Assembly: GCA_029747585.1 (NCBI GenBank)
Contig: JAPEVF010000857.1
Location: 1 to 19,031 of the forward strand
Direction: 5' to 3'
From: Pleurotus djamor
Lineage: Eukaryota > Basidiomycota > Agaricomycetes > Agaricales > Pleurotaceae
DNA length: 19,031 nucleotides
The translations under genes were made by a program, and so were the position numbers. Below the pieces are notes generated by a model. The model was not told the origin of the DNA. It searched no databases and saw only the letters and a list, made by a program, of their open reading frames with translations. Positions 1-11,172 of the stretch are shown here, piece after piece. The first letter of the stretch is position 1. Each line of letters opens with the position of its first letter.

Positions 1-1150
1 GTTACAAGGACGTACTGGCCGCTTCGTGTTATCTTTAGAGTCTTCTGCGGGAAAGCCTTCTTGCAGACATGACAGACGAATGGCCTGAAATTGGTAGGTA
101 ATTTATGTGTAAGTAGTAACTGAGATAGCCTGGAGTTGTTAACGTACTTGAGTTTCAGGTGGGTGGTTTCTACATGACGTTTGACAAGTTGTTTCTTGGA
201 GGTATACATACACACCGTCTCTGTTTCATTTGCTTCAAAGGTCCAATTGCACTGATAGCTGATGTGGCCATCATCTCGTTCAATTATCTTTGCGTGTTTC
301 TCCCAGTTCTGCAAGCCCATGGATGATCTTTTACGTCGCAATTTTTGATTATGTCGCGAAGTTGGTTCAACAAATGGGGAAATGAATCGGTCTGGAGAAA
401 CTGATATTGATCCTTCAAGAGACGACGGCTCTGGTAGAGCGACTGAAGCCGAAGATGTAGAGCAAAACATTGGAGAAGGGATGGGATCGGATGACTCGGA
501 AGATGAACAAGAGTATGTGCTGGACGATGTCTTCATAGAAGACCGTGGAGAAGGTGTATTAATTGATAGTTCCTTGGTATCGTGCCAGGGCGACTCTGGC
601 TGCTTTGCATATGACTTTGGTTAATGGTGCAAATACGAAATAGACGAATCGTACCCAAGAGGAGTGTGGTCTCAATTCCGTCGCCGTGTTTCGGTCATGT
701 TTTGAGTAGATGTGTGAAGAAGTTTGGCGTCCTGTAATTGGGTTACCTGGGAGCGAGGTATGCGTCTCAATCTCTGAAGAATGAATAGAGATAGAACGTA
801 GATAACCAGTGCCCAGCGTATTAGGGACAGATGGTAAGGTGTATGTGTCCCTACAGAATTCACGGGTTGGTTGCACGGCCTGTCTACGGGACACCTCAGA
901 TAGATGTCTATCTCTGAAATAATTATTAGCTTTTCTTCTTGTGTAGATCAACAACTTACTTCGTAATGGCTCCAGGACGGGGAAGATGGAGAACTCCTCG
1001 ACACGAATTTTTCCCGTAGAAGACTGGGCATACAAAATTTGATTGTCTATTGTCGCTTCTTAAAGGTCTGGGCTATTTTCAGTTGATGGCAACTCACTGT
1101 GAAGACTTCAATAAGGCGCGTTCCAAGATTACGTCTGGGTGTTCAGTCAT
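1..1150 (-). CDS. C2H2-type zinc-finger protein, C-terminus cut by the window edge
   Basis: Likely a nuclear DNA- or RNA-binding protein. I assembled minus-strand exons 1150-1098, 1046-960, 913-655, 602-148 and 84-1; phase is kept across all four introns (51, 46, 52 and 63 nt). The start ATG at 1150-1148 begins MTEHPDVILERALLK. The intron at 914-959 has a perfect GTAAGT donor and a CTAAT branch site. The middle exons encode a Ser/Thr/Pro-rich, probably disordered region. Exon 4 ends with a finger-like segment (YQCNW, then CMYTSKKQLVKRHVETTH), and exon 5 opens a second finger (KPFVCHVCKKAFPQKT). That arrangement resembles zinc-finger proteins common in Agaricomycetes. After FPQKT the expected histidines are not seen in frame, so the second finger may be degenerate or frameshifted. 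The 63-nt intron has no in-frame stop, so retention would keep the frame. About 312 codons lie in the window. The exon chain is seen; the function is inferred. Confidence 0.6.
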
Positions 1151-1929
1151 AGCAAGAAGGGGTGGTTTTTGAGTGGTTTCCATCCAAGTTGGTAGCGGAC
1201 GCCTTTGGTAGTCTGACGTCGTAACAAGATTCTTTGAGATACGGGCTATACAGTACGTTTTCTCTCCTAACATTCTATGATGTGAGGTTTAGGGCCCAGG
1301 GTGAAAAATAAGAGAGACTGTGCCGTTATGGTACCTGAAGGCGCTTTTACGTTATTGGTTTTCGGTGGGTTCAGAAGTTCGTAGTTGAGCTGTGTACTCG
1401 AGGTGACGTGGGTGTAGGTCTAGAAGATGTCAAGTTACCGCCCAGTTTTGACTTTATTATGGGAACGTACAAGGCCTTTTAACCCTGATCTTGAGGACCG
1501 GTGTTGCGGGATCGTTTACCCATATGGTGTTCAATTTAATGACTTAATCGGGGTTCTCAATACGGAGTCATTACATAGAACTCCGTCAAGACATCAATCT
1601 TTTTGAGAGTAAGACGTACTTGTAGGCGTTCCATGCGACTGCCTCCAGCAGGAACGGTCCTTCAATAGTGAACTTTGTTGGCTAGGTTGCTTTACTCCGC
1701 TCGGTAGAGTGATGAAAAGTATGTTTGTTCTCATCAGTCTAAGAGATTGGGACGATGGTCGGGTGTATTGATGGATGACTCTTGGTTTTGTTGCTCCTTA
1801 AGTCGTAGCTGGCTGAAGGAACGATTATGTGGTCACTATGATAAGAAACTCAATGGTAATGGATGAAATTGAATGTATTCGTGTGTGTAAGATACTTTCA
1901 TGCGAACGATTCTAGTGGCGTTTCTATTG
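1151..1929. other. Gap between two minus-strand genes, no confident gene
   Basis: This stretch separates the stop of the Spt5-like gene from the start of the zinc-finger gene and presumably holds the promoter of the latter. The zinc-finger ATG is preceded by a pyrimidine-rich tract on the minus strand (ACCACCCCTTCTTGCT). One short minus-strand segment near 1631-1692 looks protein-like (TIEGPFLLEAVAWNAY) and is flanked by a possible acceptor and a GTACGT donor. I could not join it to any gene, so it may be a relic. Confidence 0.35.
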
Positions 1930-4723
1930 TCAATACACCCCCCTCTCCCATTCGATAAATTCGCCTGAGTAGCACAGCGCCGCAATATCAAAGTAGGCCC
2001 AGCAGTCGTGAGGTAGATGTAACAAGCGGTGTCTGGGTCCCAATGGGTACACACACGCGCTGATGCTTCCATATTGTCCAATATGGTTCCGGTTCCCGTT
2101 CAGATCTGGTCCTATTATGACGACACGTGCAGGGACTTTGAATAGATGTGGTTCCTGGAGGGGTTCCAAGTATTTTAACTGGAAGGAACGATTTGTATCG
2201 TCATTGACGCGGACGTTGACTGAACTTTCCGCGTCCTCGATTTGTCGGTCGATTACCACTGATCCTTTCATACCTTCGTATTTTCCTTTATGGAACGCGG
2301 GTCTTTGGATGATACCGTTGCTCTCTATTGCAATGGTGTTTGAAATCACAACCGTGACCTTATGGTTGACTCGTACGTTGAGCAACCAATGGTCTGCAAT
2401 TAGTCATTTGGTTAGCGCAGACCTGAGAAGTCTTTGCAGAAGTGCGTACGTTGTTCCGTGTCGTCGACGGGGTCCCAAATAGTGGATAATCTATTAGGGA
2501 GGGTGATGGAGTCTCTATTTGGTGTGGATGATCGAGGAAAATGTGGAGGCCGGTTTGGTGGATGGAGAAGGGTTGACGGAAGGCGGACAGCTGTCAGGAC
2601 AGCTAGGCCTGTACTGTTGAACAGGATTAATCGTTCTAAATTCTCTTCTCTTTTCACGCTGTTACTTACTGTAATTCACGTATCTCATTGACCCTGAACA
2701 TTGAAGGATGCCGTGATATGCTGTTGCCAATGTTAACGTGGAATACCAGGCCTGGTTCGGCATGATGTTGACTACTTGATATTGGAGTGTCAGTGTATGC
2801 GTGACCAACAATGTATCCAGTGCGTCCTTTCCAATGATGATTTCCTATAACAAGCACTTCAATTCCTTTGAACCTTTCTGGTGATGTTCGGGAAATCGAC
2901 TTTTCGGAATGTCTCGAGGATGTGATCGTTAGTGTGTTTGGCGCCGTGTTATGGACGATATAGTCTGTTTTTAGTGAAGTCTGTATGGGAGTCAGCGCCG
3001 TCAAGTGAGGTATATGATGATCCATACCACTCTTCGTTGATCCATGATGAATACATCTACTTCCCATACATTGTTACTGATCACGTAACCAGACGCGCCT
3101 TGATTTTCGCCAACGAGGACGTCGATATAGTCGCCGATTTTGAAGTATCGCGTTACTTGCCACACCATGACTTCTATGACTAGGGTACTCTCGGTGATGG
3201 GCTCTATGACTACGTGAGTTGCGTTAGAGAAACACATCAATACACCCTTGAGTCCCTTGAACGGTCCAGTTGTGACGGTAACTAATTGGCCGGGAACAAG
3301 GATCGGGCCTGCATCAAGATGTTCCACAGGGACTTCACAGTTTTCTAAACCTGTATCCGGGTTTAGTCGTAAAAGAATACTGCGATCAATTGTGTCTTCT
3401 ATTGTTCCCCGGAGGCCAGCAAATATCCCAGTGACGATCAGGACTGGTTCTCCTCTCCGGAAAGAGATGACGTGTTTACGGTTATTTATGATTGCGTTTG
3501 TGAAGCGTTTTGCAATGGCAAGATGTTCGGTCGTTGTCACTGAGGTCCCATCAGACTGATTGTTAGATTCAAGGGATAATGGTAGACGGAATAGAGGAGA
3601 AGATGAGAAGTCGTTTAGTTCCGCTATGGTCGGATTGACTGAGGAGGCTTGGAGACGATAAAGAGGAATTCGTTTTATTTCGAGGCCGTATATGAATCGT
3701 CCAGGTACAGTCGCGGGAGCTACGTTCATAAGCGGTTCTCCTTCGATTTGGTCCGTGCCCTCGTAGACCAATGTTGGGTTCATCGCATTATCTTTATCGC
3801 GGAACACACGAAAAATTTCAGCTGATCGTGACGAGGTCTTGTTGACAAAAACTAGTTCGCGTGATTTCCCTCGAGTACGAATCCTGACAAAAGACGATGG
3901 CTTGATGACCGCGGTGGGTGCGGCGTATAGTAGATTGACTCGGTCAGCGATACCAACGATTCGGATGAGTGCGTTCGCTTGGGTGTACCGCAGAAAGACT
4001 GTGCTGAGACCTTCCAATGCTGTTACACACGCAGTGTATGGTCCCTCGATGTATATGATACCTGGTATATGGTGACGTTGGAAGACACTGAGTATTTTTA
4101 TGTTTCGTTCGAAGACACGGTTCATGACTAGGCAGACCGTTTCAACTTCGGTTCCACGCTACGCGCATGAGCCTACTTGACGCAAACAAGGTAGCATGAA
4201 CCAGACTTACTTTCACCGCAACGCTCCATAAGTCTGGGTCTGTGATAGATGGTATTAGACAGANTTTTTTCTTCCCATGTGCCGTCCGTGTTCTCATCCG
4301 CAGCGATGTCTTCCGTTTGTTGGTTCTCTCTCCCATGCTCAGCTTGATAGCGCGCCTTTATGGCCATGGCTTCCGCAAGTCGCGCGTCATGTTCTCGTAA
4401 CCGGTCACCCAAGGATGATATTGTTGATTCTAGACGTTCTGTGATGCTATCTGGTCTCTGGTCATGGACTCCGGTATCATCGAGAAAGTCTGTACACTAA
4501 ATAAATATTATGATCTACGCCAATGTGTCTTGGCGTACCTGTGTCATCTAGATTGTCTATTTCTGAATCATCATCTTCGGACGGGTCAACAGCAGCTTCA
4601 ATATCTAGGTAGTTTTTCACCTTTCCATGCACCCTCGTATTAGACAATGTTGAATTGATGTCAAGTGGGGCTCACATGCTGGTAATTTCGATATCTACGG
4701 GTTTCAACAGTTTCGGCGTACAT
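1930..4723 (-). CDS. Spt5-like transcription elongation factor paralogue (NGN + KOW domains)
   Basis: Spt5 pairs with Spt4 through its NGN domain and rides on RNA polymerase as a processivity factor. Minus-strand exons 4723-4676, 4620-4539, 4489-4211, 4158-3085, 3031-2670, 2613-2450 and 2393-1930 keep phase throughout if the undetermined base at 4264 is dropped, giving about 823 aa. Residues 17-60 are acidic (NYLDIEAAVDPSEDDD). The NGN domain follows from about residue 130 (LWSVAVK, then FQRHHIPGIIYIEGP). About five KOW-like motifs come after it, for example GEPVLIVTGIFAGLRG, GQLVTVTTGPFKGLKG, GDYIDVLVGENQGASG, IEVLVIGNHHWKGRTG and GKYEGMKGSVV. No Ser/Thr-rich C-terminal repeat is visible, unlike canonical Spt5, so I read this as one of the lineage-specific paralogues of mushroom fungi. 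The ATG at 4723 is the first that joins the acidic exon in phase. The intron at 3032-3084 has the weakest signals. Confidence 0.8.
4264..4264. other. Undetermined base that breaks the Spt5-like frame
   Basis: The N adjoins a run of six T. Upstream codons on the minus strand end in GTWEEK, while downstream codons beginning LIPSITDPDLW lie in another frame. Removing one base joins them, giving EEKICLIPSITDPDLW. It is best read as a spurious extra base rather than a real mutation. Confidence 0.7.
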
Positions 4724-4758
4724 GTCTAAGCAACTCTATGACGGTGCGGAAGCAAAAA

Positions 4759-4843
4759 AGCAACCTTGTTGCTTGACGGCTCGTCCCGGCCATATGCCGG
4801 TCAGGGACTCGGACTTTTCCGTTCGGGAGATGCCGAGTCCCTG
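4759..4843. repeat. Three successive inverted repeats upstream of the Spt5-like gene
   Basis: A 6-bp stem with 3-nt loop lies at 4759-4773 (AGCAAC/GTTGCT). A near-palindrome CCGGCCATATGCCGG lies at 4786-4800. A perfect 11-bp stem CAGGGACTCGG/CCGAGTCCCTG lies at 4802-4812 and 4833-4843, with a 20-nt spacer that can itself partly pair. They occupy the short gap (4724-5019) between the Spt5-like start and the end of the next minus-strand gene. They could be a hairpin in the 5' leader or promoter, a 3'-end signal of the upstream gene, or a small transposon end. Confidence 0.6.
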
Positions 4844-5019
4844 TTCTACCTTACATGGCAATTGGCGCTCGATACTATTTCGGAATTTTGTTCTTCTCGC
4901 CACCAACAACTGCAAGCAGAATACGCGTTCCTCAATCGCCTCGCAGTAGCATTTTCGAGCACAGGCTCTCCGCAAAACGCCACTGCTCTGGTCCTTGGTA
5001 CGTGACGCGCATCTGCGGC

Positions 5020-5730
5020 TTATTGTCGCTTCTGACGATGCTGCGCCCGTAGTTCACCGACTGCCGCGGCCACTTTTTTCGGTCTCCTTAACTCAGGTGT
5101 ACGACTGTTGACAGGACTGACGTGTGTTTCTTCGTATGGGCTCGGTGAGTGTCAATTACATGAGTGTAGTGATGCCGAAACTGATGTGTTCACTGCGATT
5201 TTTCATTTGTTCAGCTTCCGTCCTTATCGTGGTGTGAGAGGGGCGATGGTTGAAGGGTTGAAGGAGCACACCATTATTGGAGGCGGTATTGATCTGGCGT
5301 TTTTGCTGTGTCGCACTGTTGGATCAACTCAATGCGACACGCTTGGTAAGTGGCAGTATCATTTGGTTTATTTTGTCATGACGAACTTGATCGGTCTGTG
5401 TATCAGCTTCACGAATGTCGTGCAAAACATTCTCCACTCTTTCTACTTGCGATACTCTGCCTGGCTATATGATGGATCTATACACTGCTTACCAAGCTCA
5501 AGAAGACGGACTGTAGATTCTCGGTGAATTTTGCTTCGCTCCACGCCAAACGTTGCTGACCATGAATTCGGAAATAGATCACGCAGCACTTGTCGTTTCA
5601 TCTTTTCTATGGATAATGCATCTATGTAGTTTATCCCTTGCTTCGCAGTGTCTGTGTCTGTGTCTTGCCTGTCGTTTTCGTGTCCGCTCAAATCCAAATG
5701 GTTAAATTGACCTTGGTTGTTCTTGTAACG
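5020..5730 (-). CDS. Unrecognised minus-strand protein, probably coiled-coil; 5' end unresolved, one possible nonsense codon
   Basis: I do not recognise the family. The reading begins upstream of about 5697 with no clear ATG; the first in-frame Met lies in SIEKMKRQVLRDLFPNSW, near 5603. Exon one runs to about 5490 and is followed by a 47-nt intron (donor GTAAGC). The second exon reads VERVENVLHDIREADTQTD and is charged and probably helical. A TGA at 5326-5324 interrupts it unless a 45-nt intron with a weak GTCGCA donor is removed. The frame then resumes (KRQINTASNNGVLL, later IRTEAEQMKNRSEHI). A 55-nt intron with donor GTAATT joins it in phase to a basic tail, RTPELRRPKKVAAAVGELR, ending at the TAA at 5022-5020. 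Phase agreement across introns supports a real gene. The 5' end abuts the Helitron region, so it may be truncated or a recent pseudogene. Confidence 0.5.
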
Positions 5731-8700
5731 GGAGACGTGTTAGTTTGGACTCAACTGTATATAATCCGTGAATCATTTCGTGTCTCAGTACTTTGTTGTG
5801 TGCTCCTTGTGACTCTTGTGAAGTTTTTGCGCAAGTCCATGTCTGCGTACATTCACAATCTCCCGGTCTCTTTCCGCTTCGATCTCTCTGTCTCTCGGTC
5901 GACACTACCATGTCGCATTGCCCGAATCTCCCAACCACGACTCAAACCGGGTGATTCAGACTATGCGAGTGTCACCATCCCGACAGATCGTGGACCGTTT
6001 ACCGCAAACATCTCTTTCCTTGTGGTTGATGAGGCGGATACTGTTGTTGTTCTTGGCGTTGACTGGATGGCGGCGTTCATTGGTGTTTTGTCTTCAAGAA
6101 GTTTACCAGGTAATTACCATCATGACGACAAGCTGCCTTTCCATACTGATGGATTACCAGATCTCTCGATTAACAGTACCAAAGGAGTTGCCGCGGATTC
6201 CGACGCGTTGACCGTCAATTCCGACGTGTCCTTGCTCCAGGATATTCTACGACGTGACACGGATCACCTGGCGATGTCATTGAACGACCCTGATTCGCTA
6301 CTCTATGCGTTCCATGGTAATGGGATCGTGCTGCATACGCACATGCTCTACCATGGTATCAGGGACCTTCCAGAAGGGGTCCAAGCAAGTCAAGAGAAGC
6401 TTGTGCACCATTTGTTGTCTGCCGCTTGTATGGTTGATACCACAAATTCCGAACGACACTCTGCTTGTGAACGGTTTTCGCGTACTTTCCACAATTCCCT
6501 CCATATGTCATACCACGCGTATAGCATATTTCTTCGACGCGAGGACATCCCGATCATCGATCTCCGCATTGCTTGGCGAGGAGTTTATGGAGGAGCAAAC
6601 ATATGGAGACACGAGTACAATGATCTCTTGCATATGTTGCATACTCAGCGTGATAAACTCGTCAAAGCTTTTTCGAACTTATATCCTCTCAAGGACATGA
6701 TCCATCTGGCATATTATTCCAAGAAGGATATTCTATCTGCCATGGTGGCCATGCATGGAATTACCTCTCCTTGTTCCTCGACTCGCCAACAAAACCAACG
6801 TTTGCTCATAGAGCATATCATCATGGGTGAATGTTTCAACGGACCCCAATCACCTCTTGGATGTGCCGCCGCTTTACACGGCCTTACGCATGTTGGTGTC
6901 ACCGAAGATCGCGAAGGCTTGGATCCATCCGGGCACGCTGACGCCTTACTGGATGACCCAAATCTTCTCAAGCTAGAGATGTTCAAGATTTTACTCTCTG
7001 CTCTCAAGCATACAGACCTTGGGCTCCTTCGTGACGCCATGGGGATGTCATGCTCTCCTGAATTAACCGGGAAAGCTCTCTCAGCCTCGATTGCTGATCA
7101 AATTTCGCAACTAGACAATGCCACTCCTACATTTGTGCCGTTGGCCAGTCCTTACCATTGTACCTCATCCCCCGTTGAACCTAGGCCATGGCCTGTGTTA
7201 CTGGAGCAAGAAGCCAAGGACAATCTTATCTCGAATTTTCTTGATGAAACGTCCACAAGTACACTGTCAAGTGCTGTATGCGGGGTATGTGCTGAGCATG
7301 TACGAAGGACAGCTTTGATGCGAACGCGATCGGATCAGTTGCCTTTACATCTCCTTTCCGGTTACGGACACAATTATGGAACTGCTTTGCCTTCTCGTAT
7401 GTCGTTCCCGAGGACGATTAAGGACGGTTTATTGTCTTCGTATCTCATCGATCCCTTAGCAGTTCATGAAGGGTCCGCTGATACACTGGACTCTATTTTT
7501 GTCGATGTTTGCATGTCATGTCACTCGACTCTATCAAAGGGGAAATTACCTGCGTGTGCTTTGGCGAACGGCACTTTTGTTGGTGATGTCCCTGCCGAAC
7601 TGTCGAATTTATCTGTCGTTGAAGAAGCTATGGTCGCGTTATGTCGCACGAAGTGTATGGTAGTCCAACTTCGTGAAATTGACGCGAGCCGGTCGAGTCC
7701 AATCAACCAGAAAGCCATCAAGGGAAACATCGTTGTTTACCCACAAGATGCAAGCAGTATCGCCAAGATTCTTCCTCCGTCTCTTGCTGAAATGGCATCC
7801 TTTATATGTGTCATGTTTGTGGGAGCAATGGGTCCGTCAGATGAGACATTGTTGCGAAGTGCTCCTCTGGCAGTCCGAGGTGATAAAGTTTTCAAAGCGC
7901 TTCGATGGTTAAAGATGAACAATCTCTTATACCAGCACATTGAGATTGACCTTTCAATTATCCGCGAAGTCAGCCGACTTGGATATATACCTTTCCATGT
8001 ACAACGCATTGAAATTTCGCCGGCTGCGTCCAGGTCGTTATCTGCTTCCGATAGTTCTCGGGAACCGGATGAAGATCGTCCTCAATCAACTGAAGAGATT
8101 CCTTTCGACAGTGTTCTCATTGCTGGGCTCGATCCCGTTGCCGCTCCGAACGTTATACGTGCAGCTGCATTGAAACATTTGAAGGATAACCAAGGCAATT
8201 TCCTTCGTATCCCTTACGGTCATACGCCAGTCAACAGTTTTGACAACCCTTCCATGTTTCCAATGATGTTCCCTTCATTGTTCCCTTTCGGAGTGGGTGG
8301 ATTCGAAGACAAAACTAGATCTACCACATTAAGCATGAAGACTCATGTCAAGCATCTATTGAATCTTTTTGATAGACGCTTCCAGGAGCACCATGTTTTC
8401 ATGTTTTCTGCCTTCAACATTCTACAACGACGCGAAAGTCTTCTGCGCATCAGTCTGAGAACAAAGCAGGCATCGTTCCAAGACATTGCCGCACAGTTGA
8501 CTTCTATTTCATCTGACATCGTCCATGAGATTTACGAGCGATTGCAGGCTGGAGGGTCTTTTGTGCCTGCAAATGACCAGGAGTCGCGAGTATACAAGCT
8601 GATGCAGGAGGTTAATGCAGTCAATAGAGGCGTACCGGGTATGTCCGTTTGACTTTGCCTTGGTTTTTACTGTCTAACTAATTCATAAACGTGTTCAAGG

Positions 8701-11172
8701 CTCGCCTTCAGGAAAGATTGTGATGAGAAACGAAATTCGGGCATTGATGCTGGAGAAGGGGATGCCCAGTTTTTTTGTCACTCTCAATCCTGCCGACGTT
8801 TATAACCCTATCGTCAAGTTCCTTTCTGGGGCCCAAATCGACATTGATCACATGTCAACTTCCAAAATTCCATCGTACTGGACCCAGGCACTCCTCATTG
8901 CCAAAAATCCTTGCCTCGGCGCCAGATTCTTTGACTTGTACATGAAAGCGTTCATCCGCTGCTTACTGGGTTATCGTTCCGATGGATATGACCGTCATAG
9001 TGTTGGAGGTGTCTTGGGCTTCACTAACGCGTACTATGGTTGTGTTGAGACGCAAGGTCGCGGTACACTTCATTGTCATATGCTGGTGTGGCTTGACGGT
9101 GCGTTGAACCCCGATCAAATCAAAGATAAACTCCTTTCTGACGAAGCTTTTGCCTCGAATTTCCTCAGATATCTTGAGGACATCATCCATAACAACACCC
9201 CGAGTCCTCCTGAAGTAGCCGTTCCCTCGGACAATGTACATCCGTCGGCGCTTCGAACGGTTTATCCTAGACTTTCATCATGTCCAAGTTCGCGTATAAA
9301 AGATTTTCATAACGTCGTGAAGGTCTGCCAACATCATAAACACTCTCATACGTGCTATAAATATTGTGTTGGCTCTGTCCGTGATTGTCGGTTCGGTCTT
9401 GGTGTTGAACGAGAAAGGGCCCATTCATCAATCGATGAGGATGGAGTTGTTCTCTTACGATGTCAGGAGGGATTGGTAAACGACTACAATCCAACCATTC
9501 TTGAAGCAACTAGATGCAACATGGATATCAAATTCGTTGGGTCTGGTGCAGCTGCAAAAGCAACTCTGTATTACATCACGGATTACATCACAAAGTCAGA
9601 GGAAAAAAGCTATACTTCTTACGCTGCATTGGAACTTGCCGTGCGCCGAATAGAGGAGTACTGTGACAGTGATATGGACATGCACACCAAATCGAAGAAA
9701 TTATTGCAAAGGTGTGCGAGTTCTATGATTTCGCGACAAGAGTTATCTGCGCCGTTTGTGGCCGCCCATCTTCTTGGTCTGGACGATCACTACACAAGCC
9801 ATCAGTTCAAGAATCTTTATTGGACAACTTTCGAACGATTCGTGGACCATGCTCTAGCAAGATCACATGAAATGGATGAGAACGATTTTCTCGAGAATGA
9901 AACTTTAGAGTTGGCGTTTGATGTCGCGGACGATGGTGTCTTGACACCAATCACTGCTCAAGTCGAAGATTACATCCATCGTTCTCCCACGTTGCAGGAC
10001 TTCTCTGTGTGGGACATGATGGCACAATTACGCAAGCAGCGTATTCAGGATCCTCTTTCTCGAAAGCTCCATCGGTTTGTCTCAGGACATCGCGACCAAA
10101 AAAGTCATGCTTTTGTGGTCCTTTCTNGTCCCAGAGTTCCGGTTCCCATGGGACCTGGCCTCCCAAGAAGGGACAGGCAGGCAACAGCGGAACGTCATGC
10201 TAAAATATCGCTCATCTTGTTCAAGCNGTGGCGGGTGGCATCTGACCTCAAGCTCATCTCGGAATCTTGGCTGGACGCTTACGATGCGTTTCTTCGTACT
10301 ATACCTCGGCATGCGTTGTTTGTCATCAATAACATGCAACTGCTTCATGAGTGCCGAGACAGTAGAGATGTTCACTATGATGCTGCGCGGCAAGCTCGTA
10401 AAACTACGTTCCCTGCGCGCGTCAGTGGTATCTCTTCGGCCGACGACACAAACATGGAGACCACTCTTGATGAAACAGAGATGTTGGAACACATCGAAAG
10501 CGTGGACCGTGCACGTGCTGAATTGATGTCCAGAAATCGTATGGGAGTCACTGAATCACTTCTGTCCGCAGTTGAATCTGGTCTGGTCGATACAATGCAA
10601 AACGTGTCATTCCAGCAAACAGTATTCGAAGATTCTCCGAATGTCATTGCTTTGGATGGTTTACCTGGACAAGCCAATCAAAGTCTAGAGGTCCGATGGA
10701 AAAAAACTTACAAGGAACTTGCGAAATCCTCTCCTCTGGATCAAATATCCAGAGTTCAACCTTCATCTGATTTTCAGGCTTCTATCGCTCGCGTCCAAAA
10801 CAACACTTTGGCTCGTGTTGACTCCGCGGCTGTTATTAAAGGCAGCCGTTACTTTGTAGTGTCTGGAGAAGAGACGATTTCTACTGTGGAACAGGAATAT
10901 ACACTCAATAAAGAACAACGCCGTGCTTTCCGTATCGTGGCCAACCATTCCCTGCAACCTGAGTCATCACAGTTGAAGATGTACTTGATGGGCTACGGAG
11001 GTACGGGTAAATCACGTGTGATACATGCTCTCACTGAATTCTTTGACCGTCGTGGTCAGTCACAACGATTTACAATCGGTGCATTCACTGGTGTCGCTGC
11101 GATGCACATTGGGGGCGGGACTCTTCATTCCATGCTCAACTTGAAGGTCGAACTTAAAAAGGATGGCGGTAA
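5700..11172 (+). mobile_element. Helitron (rolling-circle transposon), 3' part missing
   Basis: The element is recognised by its Rep-helicase gene. I could not place either terminus: no TC start or CTRR end with a 3' hairpin was convincing, so the left edge is only approximate. The right edge is where helicase coding stops and an LTR-like TGTCACGACCC sequence begins at 11173. Helicase motifs II-VI appear nowhere later in the window. The element is therefore non-autonomous as it stands. Confidence 0.7.
5839..11172 (+). CDS. Helitron replicase-helicase (Rep/PIF1), truncated inside the helicase
   Basis: The protein nicks and ligates DNA through its HUH Rep domain and unwinds it with a PIF1-type helicase during rolling-circle transposition. 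Exon 1 (5839-8638) and exon 2 (from 8700) join in phase across a 61-nt intron (GTATGT donor, CTAAC branch), reading GVPG|SPSGKIVMRNEIRAL. The N-terminal half holds an unassigned region ending VLGVDWMAAF. A DUF6570-like segment follows near residues 500-620, with Cys pairs CGVC and CMSC and the motif ALANGTFVGDVP. The Rep domain carries PSFFVTLNPADV, the two-His motif GTLHCHML (codons near 9071-9079) and the tyrosine motif YYITDYITK (near 9569-9595). VPVPMGPGLPRRDR follows, then Walker A GYGGTGKSR (near 10991-11017) and TGVAAMHIGGGTLHS. Coding then stops. Undetermined bases at 10127 and 10227 do not shift the frame. An ATG at 5638 is in frame, but the residues between it and 5839 look non-coding and overlap an opposing gene. 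Confidence 0.85.

Noticed and set aside
382..624. Acidic 80-aa open frame on the plus strand
   Set aside because: It is the antisense of the Ser-rich exon of the zinc-finger gene; TCT/TCC serine codons read backwards give Asp/Glu/Gly-rich peptide.
4766..5005. Plus-strand frame with fairly protein-like residues (QLQAEYAFLNRLAVAF)
   Set aside because: It has no joinable exons, covers the hairpin cluster, and lies in the gap between two minus-strand genes that have phase-consistent models.
5108..5527. Plus-strand 139-aa open frame
   Set aside because: It is antisense to the better supported minus-strand exons (VERVENVLHDIREAD and EQMKNRSEHI segments).
5638..5838. Hydrophobic 67-aa N-terminal extension of the Helitron frame
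   Set aside because: The composition looks like random translation of T-rich DNA and it overlaps the opposing gene; the ATG at 5839 is a more likely start.
10077..10526. Alternative plus frame across both undetermined bases in the Helitron
   Set aside because: The main frame keeps the expected Helitron motifs (VPVPMGPGLPRRDR, then LFK-WR) between and beyond the two Ns, so no frameshift is needed.
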